From assembly GCA_910584915.1 (NCBI GenBank), contig CAJUDM010000009.1:91290-155289 (forward strand): a stretch of DNA of 64,000 bases. Direction: 5' to 3'. Below the pieces are notes generated by a model. The model was not told the origin of the DNA and did not search any database. It saw only the letters and a list, made by a program, of their open reading frames with translations. The DNA is from an uncultured Lachnospiraceae bacterium (GTDB lineage Bacteria; Bacillota; Clostridia; Lachnospirales; Lachnospiraceae). The number at the start of each line of letters is the position of its first letter. The first letter of the stretch is position 1. The position numbers were made by a program, and so were the translations under genes. Below are positions 34,090-42,759 of the stretch, piece after piece.

Positions 34090-34962
34090 ATGGAACAGCC
34101 ATATGTGATTTTTTCGGATATTTCAGCGGATATTCCAGCGGCTTACGCGCAGGAAAATGACATCCGTTTTATATCCATGCGGTATACTCTTGGCGAGGAG
34201 GACAGAGTTTGCGCAGGGATAGAGGAGGAGGAGGTTTTAAAGCGGTTTTACGACGGACAGAGGGGCGGAGACCTGACAAGGACTTCGCAGATCTCACCGC
34301 AGATCTATATGGATATTTTTGGACCGGTGCTGAAGGAGGGGACAGATATACTGTACCTGTCGCTCTCGAGCGGCCTCTCCAGCACCTACCAGTCCTCCTG
34401 CCTGGCGGCGGATCAGTTGGGAGAAAAGTTTCCGGACAGGGAGATCGTCTGCGTGGATTCCCTTGCCGCTACCGGCGGCATGGGGCTTTTGCTGGAGGCA
34501 GCCGTACAGAACCGGAGAGAGGGGATGACGATTTCGGAGAATGGAAGATGGCTTGAGGAGAACAGGCTGCGTGTCTGCCACTGGTTTATGGTGGAGGACC
34601 TGATGTATTTGAAGAGGGGAGGGAGAGTATCCGCAGCGACTGCCATGGTGGGTTCCGCATTGAATATCAGGCCTGTCCTGAAGATTGAGGAGGACGGCAC
34701 ACTGAAAAATTTCTCTAAGGCGAGAGGGACAAAACGGGCGCTGCATTCCCTGGTGGAGTACTATGCCTCCGCCAGCGATAAGGAGCCGGGGGAGCGGGTT
34801 TATATCCTGCATGCCGACAGCCCTGAAAATGCGGATTATCTGGTGGGAAAGGTGAAGGAGATCAATCCGCAGTGCAGTATCACAAAAATGATGTTGAGCC
34901 CTATCATAGGCGCTCACACAGGACCGGGGATGTGCGCGGTCGTACACTTCGGAAGAAGATGA
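34090..34962 (+). CDS. DegV family (fatty-acid-binding) protein
   Basis: 290 residues from the ATG at 34090, preceded by GGAGGGAGAG. DegV/FakB proteins bind a fatty acid and present it to FakA kinase. Motifs: FSDISADIPAAYA, TSQISPQIYMDIF, YLSLSSGLSSTYQS, VDSLAATGGMGLLL, MYLKRGGRVSAATA, NIRPVLKIEEDGTL and the C-terminal GAHTGPGMCAVVHFG. All are standard. No fakA is nearby. Confidence 0.93.
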   Translation: MEQPYVIFSDISADIPAAYAQENDIRFISMRYTLGEEDRVCAGIEEEEVLKRFYDGQRGGDLTRTSQISPQIYMDIFGPVLKEGTDILYLSLSSGLSSTYQSSCLAADQLGEKFPDREIVCVDSLAATGGMGLLLEAAVQNRREGMTISENGRWLEENRLRVCHWFMVEDLMYLKRGGRVSAATAMVGSALNIRPVLKIEEDGTLKNFSKARGTKRALHSLVEYYASASDKEPGERVYILHADSPENADYLVGKVKEINPQCSITKMMLSPIIGAHTGPGMCAVVHFGRR

Positions 34963-35004
34963 GACGACAGACAACATGGCATGAAAAGGCGGAAGGAGGT
35001 TCCC

Positions 35005-35583
35005 ATGCGGGGGAGGAGAGATTTTTTCCCGCTGTTCATATCTCTGGAGGGAAAGCGGATCTGTATAGCCGGAGCGGGAAAGATAGCGGCAAGGCGCGCG
35101 ACGCTGTTGCTCTCTTTTGGTGCGGAGTTGTTTGTCACAGCGCCGGAGTGTTGTGCGGAGATGCAGGCGCTGCTGTGGGGAGAGGCTGAGAGCGGGAAAG
35201 ATAAAAAGGAGGGATCACAAAAAAGAGGGGTTGAGGGACAGGAAATATCAGGGGAAAGGCCGGGGGAGGAAGCGCTCGGAAAGGCAGATGACAAAAAGCC
35301 CGTATACCGGAGGAGGCGTTTTGAGGAAAAGGATCTGCAGGGCATGGACCTGGTGCTCGCGGCGACGGACGATGCCGCCCTCAACCATGAGATAGCGGTA
35401 CTGTGCCGTAAAAGGAAGCTGCCGGTCAACAATGCCTCCTGCAAGGAGGACTGTGATTTCTTTTTTCCCGCTGTCCTGCAGGAGGACGGGCTGACGATCG
35501 GCGTCAGTTCAGGCGGCAGGGATCACAAAAGGGTGGCGGATACCTGTGAGCGATTAAGGCGTTTCTTCAGGGAATCCCTTTAG
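35005..35583 (+). CDS. Precorrin-2 dehydrogenase (CysG N-terminal/Met8/SirC type)
   Basis: 192 residues from the ATG at 35005, with GGAAGGAGG upstream; an in-frame ATG at 34981 is less likely. Oxidises precorrin-2 to sirohydrochlorin with NAD. Motifs: FFPLFISLEGKRICIAGAGKIAARRA, then LVLAATDDAALNHEIA and NNASCKEDCDFFFPA. About 45 charged residues (35190-35315) are inserted after the first strand pair, as in HemC and CobA-HemD. It takes the product of the cobA-hemD gene 6.5 kb upstream. The 3' end overlaps the opposite gene at 35554 by 30 bases. Confidence 0.92.
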   Translation: MRGRRDFFPLFISLEGKRICIAGAGKIAARRATLLLSFGAELFVTAPECCAEMQALLWGEAESGKDKKEGSQKRGVEGQEISGERPGEEALGKADDKKPVYRRRRFEEKDLQGMDLVLAATDDAALNHEIAVLCRKRKLPVNNASCKEDCDFFFPAVLQEDGLTIGVSSGGRDHKRVADTCERLRRFFRESL

Positions 35584-37509
35584 GATGAGGAAAGATATCC
35601 CGCCCCCGGCATCTATGGTCTCGGTAATCCTGAGGGATACAGAGGGGTAGTTTTCGGCGTAAAAATCTTCCAGGTAGCCATAGTCTGTCCCATCAGTATC
35701 CATAAAGACAGCATAGACAGAAGGGTCTTCATAGAGGGCGGCGGCAGGATCCAAGATCCCTGCCCGTTTCAGCTTTTTGTCATACCAGGGGCTTTTTGCT
35801 GCCCAGCCGCCCATGAAAAGATAATTGCTGTCTTCGGTTGCCACGGGCTCCAGGGCGTCTTCCGTGAAATAGGCGAAAGAGTTTGTATCCAGATAGTAAA
35901 AACAGTCGGGACGGCCACTAAAATATTCTTTCATGTGGACAAAGGATTCGGAAAACTGCAGTCGGGCGATGGACTCCTCTGCAGTTTTTTTTGCGTTTGG
36001 CACGCCGGAGCGCAGGCAGGTAAACAGGAGAAAAAGAAGGGATAAACTCCATACGCTGCAGCAGATATTCTGCCACAGATGTCTGTCCTGTCCCGGATCG
36101 CGGGGGCCCCGGGCAGTTTCTTTCGACTGCGGCGAAACATCGGGCAGCCAGAGCCTGTATCCGAGAGCAACGGCAAATAAAACCGCCAGTTCAGCGAGAT
36201 AGACTGTCTGGGATACGCGGATGGGAACTCTGCCATGGTAGATGAGGTAAGACCAGACTGCCATACGGGCAGAACACAAAAACAGGATATCCCGGAAAGC
36301 CCTCCATTTTCGGGAGAGCAGGGAGCAGATGACAAATGACAGATAACAGCGGTATACAAGCAGATTTAACGGCCTGTCAGCATCGGAGAGATGCCGTTCC
36401 ACAAAGAATTCTGCCATGTCAGACAGCTTTTCCTGCAGCTGTCTGAGAGAGATGCCTCTGTCCTGGCTCGAGATGGATTTCAAAACTTCCATGCTGTGCC
36501 TGTTGATGGCGGGATCTAAGAGCAGGCTGTAACGGTGTGCAGCGCCCTCATAGGAGGAGCGGCTGATACCGAGTTCCTGATAGACGGACTCGAAAGCATC
36601 ATAGTCGGGGTAGCCTTCATAGTCATAGACCGAGGCGCGGGCAGCACTGTAGGCGCGGAAAGAAGACCAGCCGCTGTCACGATAAGCCAGTTTTTCAATC
36701 AGGAGGAAGGATATGAGCATAGAGAAAAACATCAGGGTGAGTTTCAGCAGATTTCTCTGCCGGCTGTTCTGGCGGGGGAGCGGCAGGAAAAGGCATCTGT
36801 TTTCCGATATAATTTTCTTACTTTTTGACAAGGAATCCGGCAGCTTTCGCGCATCCAGGTATTTGGACAGCCATATCACGCCGATAAAGGGGAAACTCAT
36901 ATACAGTACCTGGTCCCGGATGCAGAAGGCGCAGGCGGCGAGCAGAAAAAATCCCGCATGGTTTTTCAACGTTTCCCGGAAGGAGACCGCGGGAGAGGAG
37001 ACCGAAAACAGGAAAAGCGCGCCGGCGGCGGCAATCCCAGCACTGGTCGTAAACTGCAGCGATGCGAGATGCGGAAACAGGAAGGCGCAGCTCACAATGC
37101 CGGACAAAGCCACGGCAAGAAAGCGGGCGGCAGGGGATCTTATCTGCCGCAGAAGAAAGGAAAGCACAAAAGTCTCTGTAAGCAGAAAAGGAGAACATAA
37201 AAACAATCCGTACCAGGGAAGAGACGGAAACAGCCTGTACAGCAGGGAGAGAAGCAGCCCGGCGGGATAGGAGATAAAGTGAAGGTGTGCCTCCGGCGTG
37301 CCGCTCATCTCCCCTGAAGCGATCATCCTTAAAAACAGGTCATCGTTTGTCTCAAAGACAAACGGGGAAAGAAAGCGGAAAAAAACGAGGAGCCCAATGG
37401 CGGAAAGGATGGAGATCCCTGCCAGTATATACTTTTCCCGCCTGCTTTCGGGATGCGGTGTCATATCATTTTGGTGCAGCTTGCCATAAAAACGGAAGTT
37501 TTCATTCAT
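35554..37509 (-). CDS. Large polytopic membrane protein, tandem paralog 1
   Basis: 651 residues. About ten membrane spans, an outside loop rich in Tyr and Asp (YDYEGYPDYDAF), and a soluble C-terminal part (DYGYLEDFYAENYPSV) ending FLILKGF. It is clearly homologous along its length to the next gene (37502), sharing SPFVFETNDDLFLRMIASGEM and LSDADRPLNLLVYR. The layout resembles GT-C-fold glycosyltransferases or O-antigen-polymerase-like proteins, but no catalytic motif can be named with safety. Starts overlap: its first codons overlap the end of 37502 by eight bases, so translation is coupled. Confidence 0.8.
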   Translation of the reverse strand: MNENFRFYGKLHQNDMTPHPESRREKYILAGISILSAIGLLVFFRFLSPFVFETNDDLFLRMIASGEMSGTPEAHLHFISYPAGLLLSLLYRLFPSLPWYGLFLCSPFLLTETFVLSFLLRQIRSPAARFLAVALSGIVSCAFLFPHLASLQFTTSAGIAAAGALFLFSVSSPAVSFRETLKNHAGFFLLAACAFCIRDQVLYMSFPFIGVIWLSKYLDARKLPDSLSKSKKIISENRCLFLPLPRQNSRQRNLLKLTLMFFSMLISFLLIEKLAYRDSGWSSFRAYSAARASVYDYEGYPDYDAFESVYQELGISRSSYEGAAHRYSLLLDPAINRHSMEVLKSISSQDRGISLRQLQEKLSDMAEFFVERHLSDADRPLNLLVYRCYLSFVICSLLSRKWRAFRDILFLCSARMAVWSYLIYHGRVPIRVSQTVYLAELAVLFAVALGYRLWLPDVSPQSKETARGPRDPGQDRHLWQNICCSVWSLSLLFLLFTCLRSGVPNAKKTAEESIARLQFSESFVHMKEYFSGRPDCFYYLDTNSFAYFTEDALEPVATEDSNYLFMGGWAAKSPWYDKKLKRAGILDPAAALYEDPSVYAVFMDTDGTDYGYLEDFYAENYPSVSLRITETIDAGGGISFLILKGFPEETP

Positions 37510-39445
37510 TTCGGGACAGTTCCTTTACTTCTTGAAGGTTCTCCTGATATCCTTTCAGGATCAAAAACTGTAGTTCATTGGAAACATCTACGGTATCCAC
37601 GACCTTCAGGGTGACACCCGGATAGTTTTCGGAATAGAAATCCTGCAGGTACCCATAACCGGTTCCCTCTGTATTCATGAATACAGCAAACACATTTGGA
37701 TCTTCGCAGAGTGCCGAGGCCGGATCAGTGATCCCCGCCCTTTCGAACTTGGCGGCGTACCAGGGACTGTGGGGAATCCAGCTGCCGAGATACAGGAAGT
37801 TGTCGTAGTCTCCGGCAGGAGCCTGCAGGGCATCCTGCGTAAAGGAGCCGAAAGAATCCATATCCAGATAATACAGGTTATCCGGGTGGGCGTGGAAATA
37901 ATTCCTCATATCGACGAAGGACTGGGAAAACTGCAGGCGGGATCCGGCTTCCCAGGCGGCCGCCTTTGCCTTCGGAAAACCGAAGCGCAGACAGACGAGG
38001 GTGAGGAAAAGGATGGAGATCCCCCAATAGATCCGGCAGAGCCTTCTTCGGGGTGTGGTGTTTTTGGCTGTTTCCGTCACACCTGTCCTGTCCTCTTTAT
38101 GCGCTGCCCCGCCCTGCGTGACAGAGTTCCCGCGCATCTGCCACACCCTGCCGCCAAAGGCTATGGCGAGCAGAAGTGCCAGTTCTGCCAGATAGACAGA
38201 CTGTGAAACCCTGGAGGGAAGCCTGCCGTAGAAGACCAGGTATACCCAGATGACCATACGGGCGAAGAAAAGAAACAGGATATCCCGGAGAACACTGTAC
38301 TTCTTTGACAGGATGCTCCCGATAAAAAGCAGGATATAGAGACAGTATACCAACAGATTTAAGGGCCTGTCGGTGTAGGAGAGGTGCCTGTCGATAAAGG
38401 AGGCGGCCATCTCCTGCGCTTTGCCCGGAAGTTCTGAGAGAGAGAGACGGCGTTCCTGCTCTATAATGGAAGCGAGTGTCTCCATGGTTGTCCGGTTGAT
38501 CCCTGGCTCCAGTGCGATACAGTAGTGATGGGCGGCGGCTTCATGGGAGGAGCGGGTGATGCCGAGCATGCGGTAAGTGTCTTCGTGGGCATCGTAATCC
38601 GGATAGCCCTCATAGTCGTAAACCGTTTCACTGGCCTCGGTATAGGCGGAAAAAACGCGCCAGTCCTCCCGCTGATATGCCAGTCTTTCGAGCAGGAAAA
38701 GGGAACCTGTGACTGCCAGAAAGATACCGGCGAGGATCAGAAGGTTTCTGCGTTTTTTATCAATGTGCAGGAGAGGGACGTGAGGGTCTTTCCCGGCATC
38801 CAGATATTTTTCGATACCGATCATGCCGATCATCGGGAAAAGCATGAGAAATGCCTGTCCGCGGAAACAGAAGCTGAGGGCGGAAAGCAGCAGAAATCCC
38901 ATGTTGTCCTTCAGAGTATCCCGCAGGGAATCAGCGGGGGAGGACAGCGAAAACAAAAACAGGGCGCCGGCACCCGCCATCGCAGTCACGGTGGTGAACT
39001 GGAGTTCCGCGATGTGTAAGAACAGAAAGCCGTAGCTGAAAAGGCAGAACAGTATCACAGTCACAAACCGTGCCGGCAGGCTTTTTTCCAGCTTTAAGAG
39101 GGTGTACAGTACCACAGCCATTGTCAGCCCGATCGTGAAACAGAACAACAGCCCATACCAGGGGATGTGCGGAAACTGCCTGTAGAGTGTCGAGAGAAGC
39201 AGTCCTGCCGGGTAGGAGAGATAAAACATGCGGCTGTCGGGAGTCCCGGTCATCTCCCCGGAGACGATCATGTTTAAAAACAGATCGTCGTTTGTCTGGT
39301 AGATAAAGGGAGAGAGGCTGCGAAAATAACAAAACAGCAGCGCGACAGTCAGTGCGCTGAACAGGCCGATGACACAGGATCCCAATGTGTTATTTCGGAT
39401 ACCGCGGCTTTTTGCCGGGGCGTGTATTTGGAAGATAAGATTCAT
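37502..39445 (-). CDS. Large polytopic membrane protein, tandem paralog 2
   Basis: 647 residues, same layout as its neighbour: SPFIYQTNDDLFLNMIVSGEM near the N-terminus, about ten spans, the YDYEGYPDYDAHEDTYRMLGITRSSHE loop (shown in short form elsewhere), LSYTDRPLNLLVYC and a soluble end GYGYLQDFYSENYPGV. The two differ most in membrane spans and agree most in outside loops, as expected of proteins with a shared substrate. Probably cell-envelope or glycan related. Family not recognised. Confidence 0.8.
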   Translation of the reverse strand: MNLIFQIHAPAKSRGIRNNTLGSCVIGLFSALTVALLFCYFRSLSPFIYQTNDDLFLNMIVSGEMTGTPDSRMFYLSYPAGLLLSTLYRQFPHIPWYGLLFCFTIGLTMAVVLYTLLKLEKSLPARFVTVILFCLFSYGFLFLHIAELQFTTVTAMAGAGALFLFSLSSPADSLRDTLKDNMGFLLLSALSFCFRGQAFLMLFPMIGMIGIEKYLDAGKDPHVPLLHIDKKRRNLLILAGIFLAVTGSLFLLERLAYQREDWRVFSAYTEASETVYDYEGYPDYDAHEDTYRMLGITRSSHEAAAHHYCIALEPGINRTTMETLASIIEQERRLSLSELPGKAQEMAASFIDRHLSYTDRPLNLLVYCLYILLFIGSILSKKYSVLRDILFLFFARMVIWVYLVFYGRLPSRVSQSVYLAELALLLAIAFGGRVWQMRGNSVTQGGAAHKEDRTGVTETAKNTTPRRRLCRIYWGISILFLTLVCLRFGFPKAKAAAWEAGSRLQFSQSFVDMRNYFHAHPDNLYYLDMDSFGSFTQDALQAPAGDYDNFLYLGSWIPHSPWYAAKFERAGITDPASALCEDPNVFAVFMNTEGTGYGYLQDFYSENYPGVTLKVVDTVDVSNELQFLILKGYQENLQEVKELSRNE

Positions 39446-39524
39446 GTTCAGTCCTTTCAGGGAGCGGTAAACTGCGGAGCCTGTTCCGGTTAACTGGGCG
39501 GCGCTTATGAAAAGGCGGCTTTCT

Positions 39525-39546
39525 GTTTTACAGGGAACTGCGTCCT
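39525..39546. repeat. Dispersed hairpin repeat, copy 2
   Basis: GTTTTACAGGGAACTGCGTCCT. The left arm is intact and the right arm is altered (TAATGAGAC), the reverse of the copy at 14237. Confidence 0.5.
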
Positions 39547-41371
39547 AATGAGACAAAAATGCCCTGCGGGGATGCGCACTCCGCGCAAAGGAATATGGCT
39601 GCGGCAGCCGCACTTCGGCGCGAGAGTCCGGCGAGCCGGACTTTTTGTTCCGGGAAGACGGGCGGATGATCCGGGAGGTGAGCCGGCGCATGCCGTATCC
39701 TGCGCAGGGCAGCATAAATATGGCGTAGGGCAGGACATATCTGCCGCTGGCTTCCCATGCGAGAAAGAGAAGCGCGCCGCCGAAAGCCGTGAGGGGGAAC
39801 AGGTACACAAATACGTCTGTGTCCTTTTTTTCACGGAGCAGTGCAAAGCAGCACAGGGCGGCAAGCAGATAGAGAGTCATCTGATAGTTTGTCATATAGT
39901 CCTTTAACAGGCGGTAGAGAGGTCCGGAAAAGCAGCTCTCAATGACAGGCAGCCGCTCTCCGAAAGCGACATAGGTCGAGTCGAAGATGGACCAGCCTGT
40001 GTTGAGCCACTGTACGCAGAACTTCCTGCCCAGGAACTGCAGGGCATAATCCGGATGAGTGAAAAAGTAAGAAAGCCTCTCACGGTAATCGTCCCAGCCG
40101 ATCAGGGATGCGGCTTCAGCGTTATAGTCCGCCTCTGCTGTGAACGTTTCAAAATTGTAACCGCTGTAATGTCCGGGACCTGCCTCTGTCTCCATCAGCC
40201 CCATGGCGAGGTAGGTGCTGGAGGGGATACCGGGGTTGATCTGTTGCCCGGAGCGCCTCGCGTAGAGGGTTTGTACCATCGGGATAACGCTGATGGAAAG
40301 CGCAGACAACAGAATAAAGTACGCGAGATAATAGGAGGATTTTTTGAGCGGAAACACCGTACGGTTCCGGATCAGCCATAATATCAGTATGATCCCCAGA
40401 GCGATCATAAAGACGAGAGAGTTTTTCCGCACCAGCACACTGCAGGGCAGGGAAAACAGTGCCAGGACACTGGCGAGAGCCCTTCTGGCTTTCAGGGGGA
40501 AGAATCTGTCTGCGCTTCGCCTGGATGAGGTGCCCGCAGTCCGGCTGCCGGCATTTTGCGGGGGACAGGATTTTACAGGTGCGGCTGCCGGTGTGTCCGC
40601 GGAAGCAGTTTCAGTCCTGCAAGCCGGGATTTCATCCATCGGAGGGCAGTTCGTTTCCCGGGCGATCTGCACAGGCCCCTCCAGGAAGAAAAGCAGCATC
40701 CATGTGCCGAAGAGCAGAAAGGCAAAGGACGGAACCTCACCGTAAATATAGGAACCGTACATAATAAGCGGCAGGCAGGATGCTGTCAGGAGCAGGGTAT
40801 AAACCTGCGCCGCCCTCTCCCGGAAAAATCGTCCGCAGAGATGATACTGGGAGATCGTGCAGACAACGAGGCACAGAGCATTGACACCCTGCAGAATGTG
40901 AAAATTGTCGCTGCGGGCGAAACGGAAGATAAGTTCGTAAAAAAAAGCCAGCCCCAGTTGAAAGGGGTAGACAGAAAAATAGGAGTCCCGATAGGAGACG
41001 GCGCTGAAGTCATTTACGGCGAAGCGCTTCGCGGCATAGTAGACAGAACCGCAGTCCGAAGCGGGACCGCTCTTGGAGAGATAAGTCCAGAGGAGCGATG
41101 CGCCAAACACCCAGAGACAGGTGAGGACCAGGAGGATAAAATGCCCCCGCTCTGCACGCAAAAAAAGGTTTCCGATCCCCGTGAGGATGAGTAGAAAACA
41201 GCACAGGAACAACAGGTTGAGAAAAGGGTTGTCCCATCCCAGTTCGATAACGATCTCATAGGCATTTTCCACATAGGCAGTGCGAAAAAAAGCGGCAGCC
41301 GCCAGAATGCCGAACAGGATCAGGGATGATATTTGTAAAAAACGGATACATGCGGTGTATGTTTTTTGCAT
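39545..41371 (-). CDS. Polytopic membrane glycosyltransferase-like (GT-C) protein
   Basis: 608 residues with about eleven membrane spans. The first outside loop has SKSGPASDCGSVYYAAKRF, with an Asp placed like the catalytic residue of GT-C enzymes, then YPFQLGLAFFYELIFRF and later GPGHYSGYNFETF. This fits the PMT/ArnT-like superfamily that transfers sugars from lipid carriers. Residues 240-290 are a low-complexity insert between spans. It is upstream of two other membrane proteins on the same strand, so all three may work on one surface glycan. Function is inferred. Confidence 0.75.
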   Translation of the reverse strand: MQKTYTACIRFLQISSLILFGILAAAAFFRTAYVENAYEIVIELGWDNPFLNLLFLCCFLLILTGIGNLFLRAERGHFILLVLTCLWVFGASLLWTYLSKSGPASDCGSVYYAAKRFAVNDFSAVSYRDSYFSVYPFQLGLAFFYELIFRFARSDNFHILQGVNALCLVVCTISQYHLCGRFFRERAAQVYTLLLTASCLPLIMYGSYIYGEVPSFAFLLFGTWMLLFFLEGPVQIARETNCPPMDEIPACRTETASADTPAAAPVKSCPPQNAGSRTAGTSSRRSADRFFPLKARRALASVLALFSLPCSVLVRKNSLVFMIALGIILILWLIRNRTVFPLKKSSYYLAYFILLSALSISVIPMVQTLYARRSGQQINPGIPSSTYLAMGLMETEAGPGHYSGYNFETFTAEADYNAEAASLIGWDDYRERLSYFFTHPDYALQFLGRKFCVQWLNTGWSIFDSTYVAFGERLPVIESCFSGPLYRLLKDYMTNYQMTLYLLAALCCFALLREKKDTDVFVYLFPLTAFGGALLFLAWEASGRYVLPYAIFMLPCAGYGMRRLTSRIIRPSSRNKKSGSPDSRAEVRLPQPYSFARSAHPRRAFLSH

Positions 41372-41398
41372 AAAATTTTGCTCCGAAATAGAAACACT

Positions 41399-41585
41399 TA
41401 TGAAAAAAAGCCAGATAAAAACCTGCTAATGTGCAAGCACAACGCATTTTTTATCAGTGATTCGCCTTGACTGCGCAGTACGAGCGCGAAAAACCTGCGG
41501 TTTTCCTCGCTCCCGGGCATACGCCCTATGAAAAAAGCCAGATAAAAACCTGCTAATGTGCAAGCACAACGCATTTTTTTATCAG
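41399..41585. repeat. Pair of 59-base direct repeats
   Basis: Copies at 41399-41457 and 41527-41585 are nearly identical (AAAGCCAGATAAAAACCTGC..., one indel). Each contains GATAAAAA...TTTTTATC-type ends and a small TGTGC-TT-GCACA palindrome, so each can fold. The 69-base spacer is GC-rich and differs in composition. The unit lies before the membrane protein at 41371 and resembles multi-copy intergenic repeats of Lachnospiraceae. Confidence 0.7.
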
Positions 41586-41835
41586 TCTTTTTTCGCACTG
41601 CTTATTGCTTTCGGGGATATTATACCATATTATATGAAGCAAAGAAAGCTGTAAGTTTGATGACCGGGACTGTCGGCATTTTGCCGCCGGGAGATATAAC
41701 GGCTGCTATTTTTGAGAAAAACAGGAAAAAGCCTAATTTTATGAAAGAATCATCCGATATAATATTTGAAAAGCCGCTATGTCGGAAAAGGCGGCGGTAA
41801 ACGGATTTACGATGAAAGCTATGGAGGGCGGAAAG

Positions 41836-42510
41836 ATGAACAAAGTAGGAAGTTATGACGCATATGTAAATCAGTATCGGAGTTATGATGCGGCGCTGCA
41901 ATCCAGGGAGAGCCGGAGTGCCGGGAGGGCGAATGAAGCGGCGGCGAAGCCTGCAGAACTGAGCGGGGAGGCAAAGAACCTGTTGAAGGAACTGCAGCAG
42001 AAGTACGGCAATATGGATTTTATCGTGGGAAATTATGAGACGGAGGAGGAGGCTGCATCCTATCTTGCCCGCGGAACGAAGGAATACAGCGTTTTGATCG
42101 GAGCGGAAGAGTTGGAGGAGATGGCGAAGGATGATTCCGTGAAGAAGGAATACATGGATAAGATCGAGAGCGCCAGAAACGAACTCGCCTATATGAGAAG
42201 CCAGCTGGAGGAGTCCGGCGAGGATGTGAAAAAGATGGGGATCACTTTTGAGAAGGACGGAAGTACCACCCTGTTTGCATCGTTGGAGAAGATGGGCGAG
42301 CAGCAGAAGGAACGCATCGAGGAGGCGAGAGAAGCAAAGAGGGAAGCGAAGCGGGCGGAGAACAGCACCGGCTACAACAGGGTGAAACAGACAACTGTAA
42401 AGGCGAAGACGCCGGAGGAACTGCTTGAGAAGATCAGAAATGTAAACTGGGATACGGTGGAAGAGAAGCTTGTGCCGGTGGCAGGCGGAAGGTTTGATAC
42501 GCTGAGCTGA
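41836..42510 (+). CDS. DUF6033-like protein
   Basis: 224 residues from the ATG at 41836, eight bases after GGAGG. In-frame ATGs at 41779 and 41821 lack a ribosome site. N-terminus: KVGSYDAYVNQYRSYDAAL; then LSGEAKNLLKELQQKYGNMDFIVGNY, a helical middle and a charged C-terminal helix, ending RNVNWDTVEEKLVPVAGGRFDTLS in outline. This fits a family (DUF6033) common in gut Clostridia. Its role is unknown. It stands alone, with a strong hairpin terminator 100 bases downstream. Confidence 0.75.
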   Translation: MNKVGSYDAYVNQYRSYDAALQSRESRSAGRANEAAAKPAELSGEAKNLLKELQQKYGNMDFIVGNYETEEEAASYLARGTKEYSVLIGAEELEEMAKDDSVKKEYMDKIESARNELAYMRSQLEESGEDVKKMGITFEKDGSTTLFASLEKMGEQQKERIEEAREAKREAKRAENSTGYNRVKQTTVKAKTPEELLEKIRNVNWDTVEEKLVPVAGGRFDTLS

Positions 42511-42611
42511 CAGAAGGTGATAGTTACGCCGGAAGATGCATTGCGGCAGTCACATTTGATATGTTCGATGTGGAGCATTTGCTTTATCGGGCGACATAGT
42601 ATATATACAAT

Positions 42612-42661
42612 AAGCCATATCAGAACGGGGAGAGAAAATCTTCCTCTGTCTGATATGGCTT
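42612..42661. terminator. Hairpin between convergent genes
   Basis: AAGCCATATCAGA pairs with TCTGATATGGCTT over 13 perfect bases. It can terminate the DUF6033-like gene and, in the other direction, the CDF gene. Confidence 0.8.
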
Positions 42662-42759
42662 TGCTGTATTTAGCGGGGGTTATATCAGATAAACCTGCAT
42701 GTACCATCCACACAGCCGCCGTTCGGGGCTTTTGCAGTAGAATGCGTAATTTTTTATCG

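Noticed and set aside
41399..41585. CRISPR array
   Set aside because: Only two 59-base repeats with one 69-base spacer, no cas genes and the repeats fold differently from CRISPR repeats.
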